The notes: generated from the sequence alone by a model not told the origin. A DNA stretch of 48,923 nucleotides from Xanthomonas translucens pv. translucens DSM 18974 (GCF_000331775.1 NZ_CAPJ01000377.1:1-48923), one strand, 5' to 3'. Counted from the first letter of the stretch, positions 28,071 to 37,963 are shown. Program-made: numbers and translations.

Positions 28071-28532
28071 ATGAGTACGTTCAAAGCCAACGACCAGCTC
28101 ACCAACGGTCTGATCGAAATCATTACCGTGGCAATGCAACGGAACCAAGTGGAAGAAGCCGAGGCGGTACTGGGCGCGGTACGCCTGCTGCGGCCCAATG
28201 TCACGGCACTGGACAGCTTCGACGCCTGGCTGGCGATCAAGCGCGGCCGCTTCGCCGACGCGGCGCGCTTGCTGCGCAGTCTCGACGTAGACAAGGACGC
28301 GCCGCCCATCAGCAAGGCGCTGCGCGCGTGTTGCCTGTTCGCGATCGGCGATTCCGACTGGACCATCAGCGCTAACGAGGTGATTCTGGAAAACCGCGAC
28401 CCCGATGCGGTGGCGCTGGTCAAGATGCTCAGTGGGCAGCCGGTGGAGCAGCGCGAGCCCAGTGCGGCCGACGGCGAGGCCGCTGCCAGTCCCGCCGTGG
28501 ACATCGCAACGCTCAGCTATGTTCGTGCCTGA
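28071..28532 (+). CDS. hrpB1: HrpB1 (HrpB1/HrpK family)
   Basis: A 153-residue soluble protein with tetratricopeptide-like helices (IIEVAMQRNQVEEAEAVLGAV-type pairs, then FDAWLAIKRGRFADAARLLRSL). HrpB1 of Xanthomonas is a periplasmic, peptidoglycan-binding assembly factor, and no Sec signal is visible here either. It starts after GCAGGAAAC and is the first gene of the operon. An open frame continues upstream to 27861 but would cross the PIP box and is not used. Confidence 0.88.
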   Translation: MSTFKANDQLTNGLIEIITVAMQRNQVEEAEAVLGAVRLLRPNVTALDSFDAWLAIKRGRFADAARLLRSLDVDKDAPPISKALRACCLFAIGDSDWTISANEVILENRDPDAVALVKMLSGQPVEQREPSAADGEAAASPAVDIATLSYVRA

Positions 28533-28543
28533 GGAGAAACCAG

Positions 28544-28933
28544 ATGACGCCTATCGCGCCAATCAGTCCAGTGACTGCCGCCACGACGGGCAGCGCTGCC
28601 GCGCCTGTCCCGGCGGCGCCGTCGGCCGCTTCCGTACATAACTTTCAAGCGTTGATGCAGCAAGGCCATCGGGTCGCGCCGGATCTGCAGATCTCCCAGC
28701 ACCCGACCGCCATCGGACGGCTGGTCGGTGCTGAAGACAAAGCGATGAAAACCGTGATGGACCAAGCCGAGGATTTCGCTGCGCGCGCACCGACCATGGA
28801 CATGGCCCAGTTGGCCGCCGGGCAGGTGCAGATGATGGACCGCATGACTGTGACGATGCTGCAGCTCAACATCGGCACTGCCGTGGCGCAGGGCGGCAAG
28901 TCCGCGGTGCAGACCCTCTTCAAGAACCAATGA
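28544..28933 (+). CDS. hrpB2: HrpB2, inner-rod protein (SctI)
   Basis: A 129-residue early secretion substrate forming the inner rod between basal body and pilus. A disordered Ala/Pro/Ser N-terminus (1-40) precedes a helical C-terminal half. It ends [10 protein letters not shown], which contains the VxTLxK motif shown to be needed for HrpB2 function in Xanthomonas. Its start follows GAGGAGAAAC and it ends by overlapping hrcJ (ATGATG). Confidence 0.88.
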   Translation: MTPIAPISPVTAATTGSAAAPVPAAPSAASVHNFQALMQQGHRVAPDLQISQHPTAIGRLVGAEDKAMKTVMDQAEDFAARAPTMDMAQLAAGQVQMMDRMTVTMLQLNIGTAVAQGGKSAVQTLFKNQ

Positions 28934-29715
28934 TGGGTGCGGCTGTGCCCTGCCGGGGCTTGTGCCGGTGGCTGTGCGTCGCGCTGCTGGCGTTGTGCCT
29001 GAGCGGTTGCAGTTCTGCGCTGTACAGCGGCCTGAGCGAGAACGACGCCAACGAAATGCTGGTGGTGCTGCTGCGCAAGGGCGTCCAAGCCGACAAGGAA
29101 AGTCCCGATGATGGCAAGACCTGGACGGTGTCGGCGCCGCAGGAGCAAATGGCCGACGCGCTGGAAGTCTTGCGCGCACACGGGTTGCCGCGGGAAAAGC
29201 ACGCCAACCTCGGCGAAATGTTCAAGAAGGACGGCCTGATCTCCACGCCTACCGAGGAGCGGGTACGGTTCATCTACGGCGTCTCCCAGCAGCTGTCGCA
29301 GACGCTGTCGGAAATCGACGGCGTGGTCGTGGCCGATGTGCAGATCGTGCTGCCCAACAACGATCCGCTGTCTAGCGTGGTCAAGCCTTCAAGCGCCGCG
29401 GTGTTCGTCAAGTACCGGCCGGGGACCGACGTGGCGCCGCTGGTGCCGAGCATCAAGAATCTGGTGGTGCATAGCGTCGAGGGACTCAGCTACGACAACG
29501 TCAGTGTCACCATGGTGCCGTCGCAATTGTTGGATACGAAGCAAACCACGCCGATCCATGGCCCATGGTGGTTGCCGCTGGGCTTGGGCGCGCTGCTGCT
29601 GGCCGCCGCCGCTGCCGCCGCGTTCTGGCTGGCCCGTCGCGATGGCGGCTGGCGCGCGCTGCTGCAGCGGCTGCAGCGGCTGCGGCCGCCCAGGTCCGGG
29701 GACGCGGCGCAATGA
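28930..29715 (+). CDS. hrcJ: HrcJ, inner-membrane ring lipoprotein (SctJ)
   Basis: A 261-residue lipoprotein. The signal peptide ends in a lipobox LSGC with Cys27. Then come the two ring-building domains of the SctJ/FliF family ([35 protein letters not shown]) and a C-terminal transmembrane helix (about residues 215-238) followed by a basic tail. It forms the inner ring of the basal body together with HrcD. Starts at 28930 or 28933 are possible. It overlaps hrpB2 and hrpB4 by four bases each. Confidence 0.94.
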   Translation: MMGAAVPCRGLCRWLCVALLALCLSGCSSALYSGLSENDANEMLVVLLRKGVQADKESPDDGKTWTVSAPQEQMADALEVLRAHGLPREKHANLGEMFKKDGLISTPTEERVRFIYGVSQQLSQTLSEIDGVVVADVQIVLPNNDPLSSVVKPSSAAVFVKYRPGTDVAPLVPSIKNLVVHSVEGLSYDNVSVTMVPSQLLDTKQTTPIHGPWWLPLGLGALLLAAAAAAAFWLARRDGGWRALLQRLQRLRPPRSGDAAQ

Positions 29716-30344
29716 GCACGCTGGCGGCGCCGGCGCCGGCGCAGCGTCTGCTGCGCTACCGCACGCGGGTACAGGCGCTGGCGGGACAGGCGTCTCCGCC
29801 GCCGCTATGCGATCAGGTGGCGTTGCGACGCGCATGGGCTGGCGCGGCGCCATTGCGTCGGCAGGATCTGGTGATCGCCGCTCTGCAGCTGGATGGGCTG
29901 TCGGCGGCGTGCTTTGACGCGGCGGACAGCGAGCTGGCGCTACTGGAACCGGCGCCGTTGCGGCAACTGCTGTTCGCGCGCGCGCTGTATGCGCGGTCTG
30001 ACGCGTTGCGCCACTGCATCGAGCGCGCCCCGCGGCAGTGGCTCGCCGAGCGTCTGGGGGCCTCGTTGTGGCAGTGGTTGCGTGGCTGCCCGGCCTCGCC
30101 CACATGGGTGCCGTTGCTGGCATGCGGCAACGATGCCCACGCGCAGGCGTGGTACCTGGACGGCTGGTGCCGCCTGGTCGCCGACGGCCTGTGGCCGTGG
30201 CCGGGCCTGGCGCGTCTGGCGGCCGCCAGCGCCGGCCTGGACCCGGGCGATGCGGCATTGCCAGGCGATGGTGGCAGCCGAGATTTCATTGCCCAATGGC
30301 GCCTTTGCACGCAGGAGAACACAAGATGGGAGAACGCGGCATGA
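29712..30344 (+). CDS. hrpB4: HrpB4, accessory sorting-platform protein (SctK-like)
   Basis: A 210-residue soluble, Leu/Ala/Arg-rich protein with weak conservation. HrpB4 in Xanthomonas is the probable SctK that links the C-ring to the inner-membrane rings. The assignment relies on position between hrcJ and hrpB5, size and composition. It overlaps the hrcJ stop (ATGA) and the beginning of hrpB5 by 19 bases. Confidence 0.78.
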   Translation: MSTLAAPAPAQRLLRYRTRVQALAGQASPPPLCDQVALRRAWAGAAPLRRQDLVIAALQLDGLSAACFDAADSELALLEPAPLRQLLFARALYARSDALRHCIERAPRQWLAERLGASLWQWLRGCPASPTWVPLLACGNDAHAQAWYLDGWCRLVADGLWPWPGLARLAAASAGLDPGDAALPGDGGSRDFIAQWRLCTQENTRWENAA

Positions 30345-31063
30345 TGCGGTTGCGTACAGAAAGCCACGTCGTGATAGACGACGACATTGTGCGGCGTGAG
30401 GAATTGTCCACGGTGCTCGAGCTGGACCGCGCCGAGGACCAGCACCGGCAGCGATTGCTGGAAGACGCCGAGCGCGCGCACAACCAGGCGCAGGCCTTGG
30501 TGCACAACGCGCAGTGCGAAGCCGAACGCCTGCGCAGCGCGGCGCGCGCGCGCTTCCAGCGCGTTGCGCGGCTTGGCTATGCCGCCGGCAGGCGTGGCGC
30601 GTTGCGCGACTGGAACATGCGCTCGGTACGCGCGATGCACGATGAGCGCCAGCAATGGCTGCGTAACCGCGAGCGGCTGCTGCAGGTCGTCGTCGATGCG
30701 TGCGCCGCGATGCTGGGCGAAGACCGCGGTGCGCTGTATCGACGGGCGGCGCATGCCCTGGAGCAGGCTTGCGCCGAGGCGAAATTCCTGCATGTGCAGG
30801 TTGCGCCCGGCGAACTCGCGTCGGCGCAGCAGGCATTCGCCCGGTTCGCCGCGCAGTCCGGCGGGTTGCGCGTGGAGGTGGCTGAATGCACGACGCTTGC
30901 ACAGGGCGAATGCCGCTGCGAGTGGGACAGCGGCGTATTCGAAACCGGATTGCAATTGCAACTGGACAGCTTGCGTGATGTGCTGCACAAAGTGCTGGGC
31001 AACGACGCGGCGGTGGAGTGCGCAGCGGCCGAGGAGGCTGACGCAGAGGCGGTCACGTGCTGA
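30326..31063 (+). CDS. hrpB5: HrpB5 / HrcL, ATPase stator and regulator (SctL)
   Basis: A 245-residue protein of the FliH/SctL family. A short N-terminal part is followed by a long charged coiled coil (about residues 35-100: [21 protein letters not shown] onward) and a globular C-terminal domain. It binds HrcN and restrains its ATPase activity. The start at 30326 has AGGAG eight bases upstream and lies inside hrpB4. ATGs at 30341 and 30344 are alternatives. It overlaps the hrcN start by seven bases. Confidence 0.86.
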   Translation: MGERGMMRLRTESHVVIDDDIVRREELSTVLELDRAEDQHRQRLLEDAERAHNQAQALVHNAQCEAERLRSAARARFQRVARLGYAAGRRGALRDWNMRSVRAMHDERQQWLRNRERLLQVVVDACAAMLGEDRGALYRRAAHALEQACAEAKFLHVQVAPGELASAQQAFARFAAQSGGLRVEVAECTTLAQGECRCEWDSGVFETGLQLQLDSLRDVLHKVLGNDAAVECAAAEEADAEAVTC

Positions 31064-32373
31064 ACCTGGACCGCAGCGTGCTGCAGCGCGAGCTGGAGAC
31101 GCTGGCGCCGGGCGTGCGCTACGGCAAGGTGGTGGAATTGGTCGGTACCTTGCTGCGTGTGGAGGGGCTGGCCGCCACCGTGGGTGAGGTGTGCGAGTTG
31201 CGCAGCCCCGATGGCCGCTTGCTGCAACGCGCCGAGGTAGTGGGTTTCGCGCGCGATCAGGCGGTGCTGGCGCCATTCGGGGCGATGCTCGGATTGTCCG
31301 CGAGCACCAGGGTGATCGGCCAGGGGCGGCCGTTGTCGGTGCCTGTGGGAAAGCACTTGTTGGGGCGGGTGCTGGACGGCCTGGGCGAACCAGCCGACGG
31401 GCGCGGCCCGGTGCAGTACGATGCGCAAGTGCCGATCCATGCTGCGGCGCCGGACCCGATGCGGCGGCGCTTGATCGATGCGCCGCTGTCCACCGGCATC
31501 CGCCTGGTGGACGCGCTGACCACGCTGGGCGAGGGCCAGCGCCTGGGCATCTTCGCGCCGGCCGGGGTCGGCAAGAGCACCTTGTTGGGCATGTTCGCGC
31601 GCGGTACCAGCTGCGACGTCAACGTCATCGTGCTGATCGGCGAGCGCGGCCGCGAAGTGCGCGAGTTCATCGAGTTCATCCTGGGCGAGCAGGGCATGGC
31701 ACGCAGCGTCATCGTCTGCGCCACCTCCGATCGTTCGGCGGTGGAGCGCGCCAAAGCCGCCTATGTCGGTACCGCGATCGCCGAGCATTTCCGCGACCAG
31801 GGCCTGCGCGTGTTGCTGATGATGGATTCGCTCACCCGCTTCGCACGCGCGCAGCGCGAGATCGGCCTGGCCAGCGGAGAGCCGCCAACGCGGCGCGGCT
31901 TCCCGCCGTCGGTGTTCGCCGAATTGCCGCGGCTGGTGGAGCGCGCCGGGATGGGCGACAGCGGGTCCATCACCGCGTTGTATACCGTCCTGGCCGAAGA
32001 TGAGTCGGGGGCCGATCCCGTCGCCGAGGAGGTGCGCGGTCTGCTCGACGGCCACTTGCTGCTGTCGCGCGAATTGGCCGCGCGCAACCAGTATCCGGCA
32101 GTGGACGTGCTGAACAGCCTGAGCCGGGTGATGACCCAGATCGTCGGCCGCGAGCATCTCGATCTGGCCGGCCAGCTGCGTCGGCTGCTGGCCAAATATC
32201 AGGAGATCGAACCGCTGCTGCAGGTCGGCGAATACCGTGCCGGCAGCGACGCGGTGGCCGACGAGGCGGTGTCGCGCATCGATGCGATCCGTGCCTTCCT
32301 TGCCCAGGAAACCGCCGATGTGACCGATTTCCAGCAGTCGCTGTGGCATTTGCAGCAGGCGCTGTATGAGTGA
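31057..32373 (+). CDS. hrcN: HrcN, type III secretion ATPase (SctN)
   Basis: A 438-residue FliI/SctN hexameric ATPase that unfolds and detaches substrates. The Walker A motif AGVGKST lies at residues 169-175, Walker B near [10 protein letters not shown], and typical segments include [10 protein letters not shown] and [20 protein letters not shown]. It begins with GTG overlapping the hrpB5 end and finishes eight bases inside hrpB7. The protein is complete and well conserved. Confidence 0.97.
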   Translation: MLNLDRSVLQRELETLAPGVRYGKVVELVGTLLRVEGLAATVGEVCELRSPDGRLLQRAEVVGFARDQAVLAPFGAMLGLSASTRVIGQGRPLSVPVGKHLLGRVLDGLGEPADGRGPVQYDAQVPIHAAAPDPMRRRLIDAPLSTGIRLVDALTTLGEGQRLGIFAPAGVGKSTLLGMFARGTSCDVNVIVLIGERGREVREFIEFILGEQGMARSVIVCATSDRSAVERAKAAYVGTAIAEHFRDQGLRVLLMMDSLTRFARAQREIGLASGEPPTRRGFPPSVFAELPRLVERAGMGDSGSITALYTVLAEDESGADPVAEEVRGLLDGHLLLSRELAARNQYPAVDVLNSLSRVMTQIVGREHLDLAGQLRRLLAKYQEIEPLLQVGEYRAGSDAVADEAVSRIDAIRAFLAQETADVTDFQQSLWHLQQALYE

Positions 32374-32875
32374 GAAGCGTGCGCCGTGGCGGTTGCTGGC
32401 GGGGTTGCATCGGCGCCGTGGCGAGGCGGTGGAGGCGGAGTTGCGCCAGGCCTTGCGCGAACTGCAATCGCTCGAGGATGCGCTGCACGCGCAACGCGAA
32501 CAGCGCGCGCAGCGACAGCTGCAGTGCGAGCAGCGGGCGCAGCAACAGGCGCAGTTGAGCGCCGCGCCGCGCCTGTGCATCGCGTCGTGGCTGGAAGGCG
32601 AGCGCCATCGCGAGGAGCTTTCCCGCCAACTGCAGGCGGCCGAGCAGGCGCTGCAGCAAGCGCAGGACGCATGCGACGCGCAACAGGAGCAGATTGCGAG
32701 CGTGCGCACGCGGCTGGCGCGCCACAATTCCCAGGCAGAGCAATACCAGCAGCGCGCCGATCGCCTGGCCCGGCAATGCGCCGAACAACGCGAACTCGCC
32801 GAGGACGAGGAAATCGCCGAGACCGTGGTGGCGCGTGCGCGCCTGCACCCGGGCATGCGTGCGGGGCGCCGATGA
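32366..32875 (+). CDS. hrpB7: HrpB7, stalk-like coiled-coil protein (SctO/FliJ-like)
   Basis: A 169-residue, almost entirely helical protein, extremely rich in Gln, Glu, Arg and Ala. It forms two long coiled-coil arms (about residues 20-75 and 85-150), as in FliJ/SctO stalks that sit in the ATPase pore. It overlaps hrcN at its start and hrcT at its end, and position agrees with hrpB7 in other xanthomonads. Confidence 0.84.
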   Translation: MSEKRAPWRLLAGLHRRRGEAVEAELRQALRELQSLEDALHAQREQRAQRQLQCEQRAQQQAQLSAAPRLCIASWLEGERHREELSRQLQAAEQALQQAQDACDAQQEQIASVRTRLARHNSQAEQYQQRADRLARQCAEQRELAEDEEIAETVVARARLHPGMRAGRR

Positions 32876-33699
32876 ACGTGTCCGATGCCGGCCAGGCGCT
32901 GGTCTGGCTGCACTCGCAGGGCCTCGGGCTGGTGCTGTTGCTGGCCCTGGCGAGCGTGCGTTGCTTCGTGCTGTTCATGGTGCTGCCGGCGACCGGAGAA
33001 GAGGCCATTCCGGGAGCCGCACGCAATGGCGTGGTGTACCTGCTGGGAGGCTTCGTCGCCTATGGCCAGCCGCCCGATCTGGTGGCGCGGATGGATCCGC
33101 TGAGCATGTTCGCGCTGGTCGGCAAGGAGGCCTTCGTCGGCCTGATGATCGGCTATGCCGCATCGACCATCTTCTGGGTGGCGCAGAACGTAGGCACGGT
33201 GATCGATGACCTGGCCGGTTTCAACAACGTGCAGATGAGCAATCCGCTGCGCGGAGACCAGAGCACCCCGGTGTCCAATACGATCCTGCAGACCGCCATC
33301 ACGCTGTTCTATGTGCTCGGTGGAATGAGCATGCTGCTGGGCACCGTGTTCGAATCCTACCGTTGGTGGCCGCTGGCAACGCTGCAGCCGGATACGAGCC
33401 AGATTGCCACCCAGTTCGTGCTGCAGACTACCGACAACCTGATGACGGCGACGGTCAAGCTATCTGCACCGGTGATGCTGGTCCTGGTGCTTGTGGACCT
33501 GGGTTTCGGCCTGGTCGCGCGCAGTGCCGACAAGCTCGAGCCGTCCAACCTGAGCCAGCCGGTGCGCGGGGCGTTGGCGTTGCTGATGCTGGCCTTGCTG
33601 ATGCAAGTATTCGTTTCGCAGTTGCTGGACGAACTGTCCTTCGTTCATTTTCAGGCCAAGATCGGCCAGTTCCTGAGCGGGTCTCCCGCTACCCACTGA
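32872..33699 (+). CDS. hrcT: HrcT, export gate membrane protein (SctT)
   Basis: A 275-residue FliR/SctT protein with about six transmembrane helices. Typical stretches are VRCFVLFMVLPATGEEAIPGAARNG (partly in helix 1) and DLGFGLVARSADKLEPSNLSQPVRG near the C-terminus. It completes the HrcRST gate. The start at 32872 overlaps the hrpB7 stop (ATGA). It is the last gene of the hrpB operon. Confidence 0.93.
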   Translation: MNVSDAGQALVWLHSQGLGLVLLLALASVRCFVLFMVLPATGEEAIPGAARNGVVYLLGGFVAYGQPPDLVARMDPLSMFALVGKEAFVGLMIGYAASTIFWVAQNVGTVIDDLAGFNNVQMSNPLRGDQSTPVSNTILQTAITLFYVLGGMSMLLGTVFESYRWWPLATLQPDTSQIATQFVLQTTDNLMTATVKLSAPVMLVLVLVDLGFGLVARSADKLEPSNLSQPVRGALALLMLALLMQVFVSQLLDELSFVHFQAKIGQFLSGSPATH

Positions 33700-34076
33700 G
33701 CGCCCGTCGCCGCGCGTTTGCCTCGTTTTCGCTGCCGCCTTTGCCTTCGCAGCCACTGCGCCGGCGTCGTTGGTCTGCGCTCGCTGCCGGCGTGCCGAGG
33801 TCGACGGGCTGAATTTGTATTTTCGAATATTATTCAATTATTGACCATCGTGCACTGTATGAGTTGCGCTCTCTATCGCTGGCAGCCCCGCAGAATCAAT
33901 AGGTTGAAGGTGTTTGTCTGCGAAAGGCGACAGAATGAGACTTTTTGATCATCGTCCTGGGGTTATTTGCGGGATTCTGTTGCGGCGTCTACCTACAATG
34001 CATTGCGCCATCGCACCGCATGTGCTGCAGACGTTTCTTGCGGTTCTTCCTCTCACTCCCCCGGAGAGAAAACGTT
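33700..34076. other. Promoter region of hrpX
   Basis: About 375 bases between hrcT and hrpX without a credible gene. The stretch 33810-33850 is strikingly AT-rich, with a palindrome GAATATTATTC (33825-33835), and probably holds the hrpX promoter, the expected target of HrpG. The only PIP-like pair here has 13 instead of 15 bases between halves and is not counted. Confidence 0.5.
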
Positions 34077-35498
34077 ATGTTTCTGACCACCTATCTTGCT
34101 GCGATCTCTGCATTAACCCATAACGAAACTTTGCCGAATTATTCGAAGAAGATTCTGGACGGAGCTTGGCCGCAGGCACTGCAATACCTGCATCATCGTC
34201 GCGATCAGGAGCATGAGGACGGCGTCGGCGAGGCGAGTCTGTTATGCGCCATCGGCGATGGGTTGTTGATGATGGAATACGAAGAGGAGGCTGAGGAATC
34301 CTATCGCCTGGCGCAGAAGCGGATGCGCAACGGCGGCGCGCACCTGCGTCTGCTCTCCTGTCGTAATACCGCCTGGCAGATGCTTCAGCAGCGCAGGCTC
34401 AGCGCCGCCTTGAACTGTTTCGGCCAATTGGCGGTGGATCGCGATGCCGATCAGCTGCTGCGGACGGAGAGCCTGATGGGCAAGGCGCTGTCGCACTTCC
34501 ACCTGGGCCAGAGCATGCAGGCGCTGCAGGTCGTGGATCGCGCACAGGAAGCGGCGGCGGAGACCGAGACCGCCAAGCTGCTGGTGCCGGTCGTTCATGC
34601 CATGCGCCTGGACATGCTCGCGCAGTTGAGCATCCGCCGCTCCGAGCGGCTGATCGATCATGTCTTCTGGCAGGCGGCGGCATGCAACGAGAGATGGACC
34701 GGCACCTTCGATGCCGACGAGATCGACCGTTGCGTCGCCCATGTCGCCGCGGCGATGCCGATCCTGGCGCGGCGGCTGCAGTTCGTGCGCGCCTTGTTGC
34801 GGATCGCCAGCGAAGATGTCAGCGCTTTCGATGCGGTTTACGACGCGATTCCGCAGCCTGCTGCTGCGTGTGGCCGCAACTCGCGGCATGGCCCCAAGCT
34901 GGAGCTGGCCCTGGCGGCGCTGGCCGCCGGTCGCGTCGACCTGGCCGAGCGCGCATTGGCCGGCGTGGTCAGGCAGGTATCGATGCGCTGGGATCTGGAA
35001 CTGGAGTATTGCCAGGCCAAGATCTGCCATGCGTCCGGACGTACCGAGCAAGCCCTGCGCCTGTATAACCGCTATGCGCTGGATGCGGTGCAATGCTTGC
35101 GCAGTGAAGTGCAGATTGCGCGATCCCTGGAAGACCGCCCTGCGGCGCAGCTCAGCGACGACATTTCGGCGCGCTTGCCGGCAAAGTACCGTCGTGCCTA
35201 TGCTTACATGCTGGAAAACGTGCATCGTCCTGACCTGTCGATCAACGAAGTGGCAGCGCAGATCGGGGTGACTGGGCGCGCCTTGCAGTTGGCGTTCAAA
35301 GCCGCCACTGGCATGTCGCCTACCCAGGTGCTGCGCCGTTACCGCATGCAGGGCATTCGCGATGAGCTGCTGTCCGAATCCGGCTGCGGCGGAGTGCTGC
35401 AGGCGGCCGAGCATTGGGGCGTGGTCAGCCGTTCGGCGCTGGTCAAGTGCTATCGGCGGCAGTTCGACGAAGTTCCGGCCGAAACCTTGCAGCGCTAA
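34077..35498 (+). CDS. hrpX: HrpX, AraC-type activator of hrp and effector genes
   Basis: A 473-residue regulator, close to the 476 residues known for HrpX. The long N-terminal part is helical and repeat-like (tetratricopeptide-like pairs around residues 30-330). The C-terminal AraC domain (about 375-465) has both helix-turn-helix units (LSINEVAAQIGVTGRALQ; GMSPTQVLRRYRMQ). It binds PIP boxes. The start at 34077 has GGAGAG upstream, while an earlier in-frame ATG at 33945 lacks one. Finding hrpX between hrcT and hrcC is unusual: in most species it lies elsewhere, next to hrpG. Confidence 0.93.
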   Translation: MFLTTYLAAISALTHNETLPNYSKKILDGAWPQALQYLHHRRDQEHEDGVGEASLLCAIGDGLLMMEYEEEAEESYRLAQKRMRNGGAHLRLLSCRNTAWQMLQQRRLSAALNCFGQLAVDRDADQLLRTESLMGKALSHFHLGQSMQALQVVDRAQEAAAETETAKLLVPVVHAMRLDMLAQLSIRRSERLIDHVFWQAAACNERWTGTFDADEIDRCVAHVAAAMPILARRLQFVRALLRIASEDVSAFDAVYDAIPQPAAACGRNSRHGPKLELALAALAAGRVDLAERALAGVVRQVSMRWDLELEYCQAKICHASGRTEQALRLYNRYALDAVQCLRSEVQIARSLEDRPAAQLSDDISARLPAKYRRAYAYMLENVHRPDLSINEVAAQIGVTGRALQLAFKAATGMSPTQVLRRYRMQGIRDELLSESGCGGVLQAAEHWGVVSRSALVKCYRRQFDEVPAETLQR

Positions 35499-35509
35499 CA
35501 GGAGGATTA

Positions 35510-37351
35510 ATGAAACAGCAACGTTCGCGATCGTCGGCAGTGCCACGCGCGTGTTTGACAGTGGCGTTGGCGATCGCGGTGCACGCCGCCGCCGCTCCGG
35601 CGACGGCGGCCGAGGTGCCCTGGCATCGCGGCAACTTCCAGTACGTGGTCGAAAACAAGGATTTGAAGGATGTCTTGCGCGACTTCGCCTCCAGCCAGGG
35701 GGTGATGACCTGGATTTCGCCTGAGGTCAGCGGCACGGTCAGTGGCAAGTTCGCTACCCCGCCGCAGAAGTTCCTGGACACGTTGGCGTCCAGCTACGGA
35801 TTCGTCTGGTATTACGACGGTACGGTGTTGCGCGTGTGGGGCGGCAACGAAGTCACCAGCGCGACCTTGACCCTGTCCGCTGCCACCACCGACCAGGTGA
35901 AGTCGGCGCTGGAGCGGATGAGCGTGGCCGATCGGCGCTTTCCGATCCGCTATGACGACAAAGCGCGAACGCTGCTGATCTCCGGCCCGCCCGGCTATGT
36001 GGAAACGGTGTCGGCGGTGGTGCGCTCGGTGGATCACAGCAGCGCGTTGCACGACGGTACGGAGATGCGCGTCTTCCCGTTGCATTATGCCCGTGCCGCC
36101 GATCGCACCGTTCAGATGGACGGGCAGAGCGTACAGATCCCCGGGATGGTCACCTTGCTGCGCGGCATGTACACACATGCCGCGCAGAGCTCCAGCGGGC
36201 TGCCGTTCTCGACCGGCCTCATCGAGCGCGCGCTCGCCAACAAGGAGCGCTTGCGCTCGTTGGAAGAGAGTATCAATAACGGGGCGCGCAGCGATCCCGG
36301 CGGCGGAGCATCCGGCGTGGGGCTGCCCAACAACTGGTTCGGTCTGGGCGGAGGGCAGGCGCCGGTGCGGCCCCCGTTGCCTAGCGGCGGGCCGATCCCC
36401 GATTCCACTGCCGCATCCGCACCCGCCCAGGCTGGCGCGGACTATGGCGCCGGCGCCGGCGCTCCTGCGCGTAGCGCGGAGCAGGGCGCCGGGGGCGCCT
36501 CGGAGCAGCTTCCCTTCATCCAGGCCGATCCGCGCGTTAACGCCGTGGTGATCCGCGATCGCCCGGAACGCATGGCCGGTTACGCGGCGCTGATCCAGCA
36601 ATTGGACTCGCGTCCGCAACTGCTGCAGATCGATGCGACGATCATCGAGGTACAGGACGGTGCACTGCGCGATCTCGGCGTGGACTGGCGATTGCACAAT
36701 CGCCATCTGGACCTGCAGAACGGCGACGCAAAGGGCGCTGCGCTGGGCTACCGCGCTCCCGGCGCCAACCCGGGGCTGGGCGACAGTGCCGACGGTCTGA
36801 CGCCTGGCGGCGGCATGCTCACGGCCGTGCTCGGCGATGCCGGCCGTTTTCTGATGACGCGGGTGTCGGCGCTGGAGCAGAGCAATCGCGCCAAGATCGT
36901 GTCCACGCCGAAAGTGGCGACGCTGGACAACGTCGAGGCGATCATGGACCAGCGGCAACGCTTCTTCGTGCGCGTGGCAGGCTATCAGAGCGCGGATCTG
37001 TACGGGCTGTCGGCCGGCGTTTCGCTGCGGGTGTTGCCCACGGTGATACCCGATTCAGAGGCCAAGCAGATTCGCCTCGACGTGCATATCGAGGATGGGC
37101 AATTGACATCGAAGACGGTGGACCAGATCCCGGTGATCTCTTCCAGTCAGATCAATACCGAGGCCTTCGTCAACGACGGCGAGAGCCTGCTGATCGCCGG
37201 CTACGAGAGCAACGACGACGAGAATAACGTGACCGGCGTTCCGGGATTGTCCAAGGTGCCGGTGTTGGGCCGCCTGTTCCAGCATCGCTCCAAGCAGCGC
37301 AGCAGCGTGCAGCGTTTGTTCCTGCTGACGCCCCACGTGGTCTCGCCCTGA
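35510..37351 (+). CDS. hrcC: HrcC, outer-membrane secretin (SctC)
   Basis: A 613-residue secretin that forms the outer-membrane ring. A signal peptide (about residues 1-33, ending ATAAE) is followed by N0/N1 ring domains (about 35-210), a Gly/Pro/Ala-rich insertion within the N-domain region (about 255-335), the next N domain, and the secretin core (about 390-613) ending in LFLLTPHVVSP. A perfect AGGAGG lies before the ATG, 11 bases after hrpX. No perfect PIP box precedes it (a one-mismatch copy lies at 35432-35456), so it may be co-transcribed with hrpX. Confidence 0.95.
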   Translation: MKQQRSRSSAVPRACLTVALAIAVHAAAAPATAAEVPWHRGNFQYVVENKDLKDVLRDFASSQGVMTWISPEVSGTVSGKFATPPQKFLDTLASSYGFVWYYDGTVLRVWGGNEVTSATLTLSAATTDQVKSALERMSVADRRFPIRYDDKARTLLISGPPGYVETVSAVVRSVDHSSALHDGTEMRVFPLHYARAADRTVQMDGQSVQIPGMVTLLRGMYTHAAQSSSGLPFSTGLIERALANKERLRSLEESINNGARSDPGGGASGVGLPNNWFGLGGGQAPVRPPLPSGGPIPDSTAASAPAQAGADYGAGAGAPARSAEQGAGGASEQLPFIQADPRVNAVVIRDRPERMAGYAALIQQLDSRPQLLQIDATIIEVQDGALRDLGVDWRLHNRHLDLQNGDAKGAALGYRAPGANPGLGDSADGLTPGGGMLTAVLGDAGRFLMTRVSALEQSNRAKIVSTPKVATLDNVEAIMDQRQRFFVRVAGYQSADLYGLSAGVSLRVLPTVIPDSEAKQIRLDVHIEDGQLTSKTVDQIPVISSSQINTEAFVNDGESLLIAGYESNDDENNVTGVPGLSKVPVLGRLFQHRSKQRSSVQRLFLLTPHVVSP

Positions 37352-37356
37352 GTGTA

Positions 37357-37386
37357 GCGCCTCGCTCGCAGTCGCGAGCGAGGCGC
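37357..37386. terminator. Bidirectional hairpin between hrcC and hpa1
   Basis: A perfect 13-base stem (GCGCCTCGCTCGC and its complement) with a four-base loop, between the ends of the convergent hrcC and hpa1 genes. There is no T run on either side, but position and stability suggest it ends or protects both transcripts. Confidence 0.6.
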
Positions 37387-37397
37387 AGTGGCACTCC

Positions 37398-37859
37398 TCA
37401 ATTGATCTGGGGGCCAGGGCCTTGCTCGAAGCTGTTGTTGCCGAAGCCGCCGCTCATGCCGCCGCCGAAGCCGCCGCCCATGCCGCCGCCCATGCCGCCG
37501 CCCTGCAACTGCTGCAGGAGCGTCGACAGTACAGCCATCAGCACCTGGCCAACGCCGTCAATGCCCTGGCCACCCTGCTGGCCACCCTGGCCGCCGCCCT
37601 GACCGGGACCCTGTCCGCCGCCGCTCTGGTCGGGACCCTGAGCGCCCTGGCCCTGCTGGCCCTGCTGGGAATCCTGGCCCTGCTGCGGGCCCTGCAATTG
37701 CTTAAGCAGCGTCTCGATCAGCTTAAGCATCAACTGGTCGATCTGCGCGGAGGAGTTGCCACCGTCGCTGCTGTTGGAGGGGGATTGGGTGTTGGCGGTT
37801 TCGGTATTGACGTTCTGAGCAGAGGCAGCGAAGTTTCCACCGATGTTTAGAAGGCTCAT
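37398..37859 (-). CDS. hpa1: Hpa1-type harpin
   Basis: Secreted heat-stable, cysteine-free protein that aids effector translocation and triggers plant defence. The 153 residues are dominated by Gly and Gln: a short helix (IDQLMLKLIETLLKQLQ, about residues 40-56), a Gly/Gln-rich centre (60-100), a second helix (VLMAVLSTLLQQLQ), and a tail of GGGM/GGGF repeats. This two-helix plus glycine layout is that of Hpa1/HpaG. It is about 15-30 residues longer than typical. Its PIP box lies 105 bases upstream. Unlike the usual arrangement it converges on hrcC. Confidence 0.88.
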   Translation of the reverse strand: MSLLNIGGNFAASAQNVNTETANTQSPSNSSDGGNSSAQIDQLMLKLIETLLKQLQGPQQGQDSQQGQQGQGAQGPDQSGGGQGPGQGGGQGGQQGGQGIDGVGQVLMAVLSTLLQQLQGGGMGGGMGGGFGGGMSGGFGNNSFEQGPGPQIN

Positions 37860-37963
37860 AGTGACTATCTCATGGCTATGGTTGAGTGATATCGACCACG
37901 ATGGTCTGGGCATCTAGCCCGGGCCTAAGGTAGACGCCCGATCCGCGGTCTTGCTGTCGATGT

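Noticed and set aside
33728..33750. PIP-like pair TTCGC-N13-TTCGC upstream of hrpX
   Set aside because: The spacer is 13 bases and not 15, and no TANNNT is placed correctly, so HrpX autoregulation through it is not supported.
37422..37850. Alanine/leucine-rich frame opposite hpa1
   Set aside because: It mirrors the Gly/Gln repeats of the harpin. The reverse-strand gene has a perfect promoter and a known family layout.
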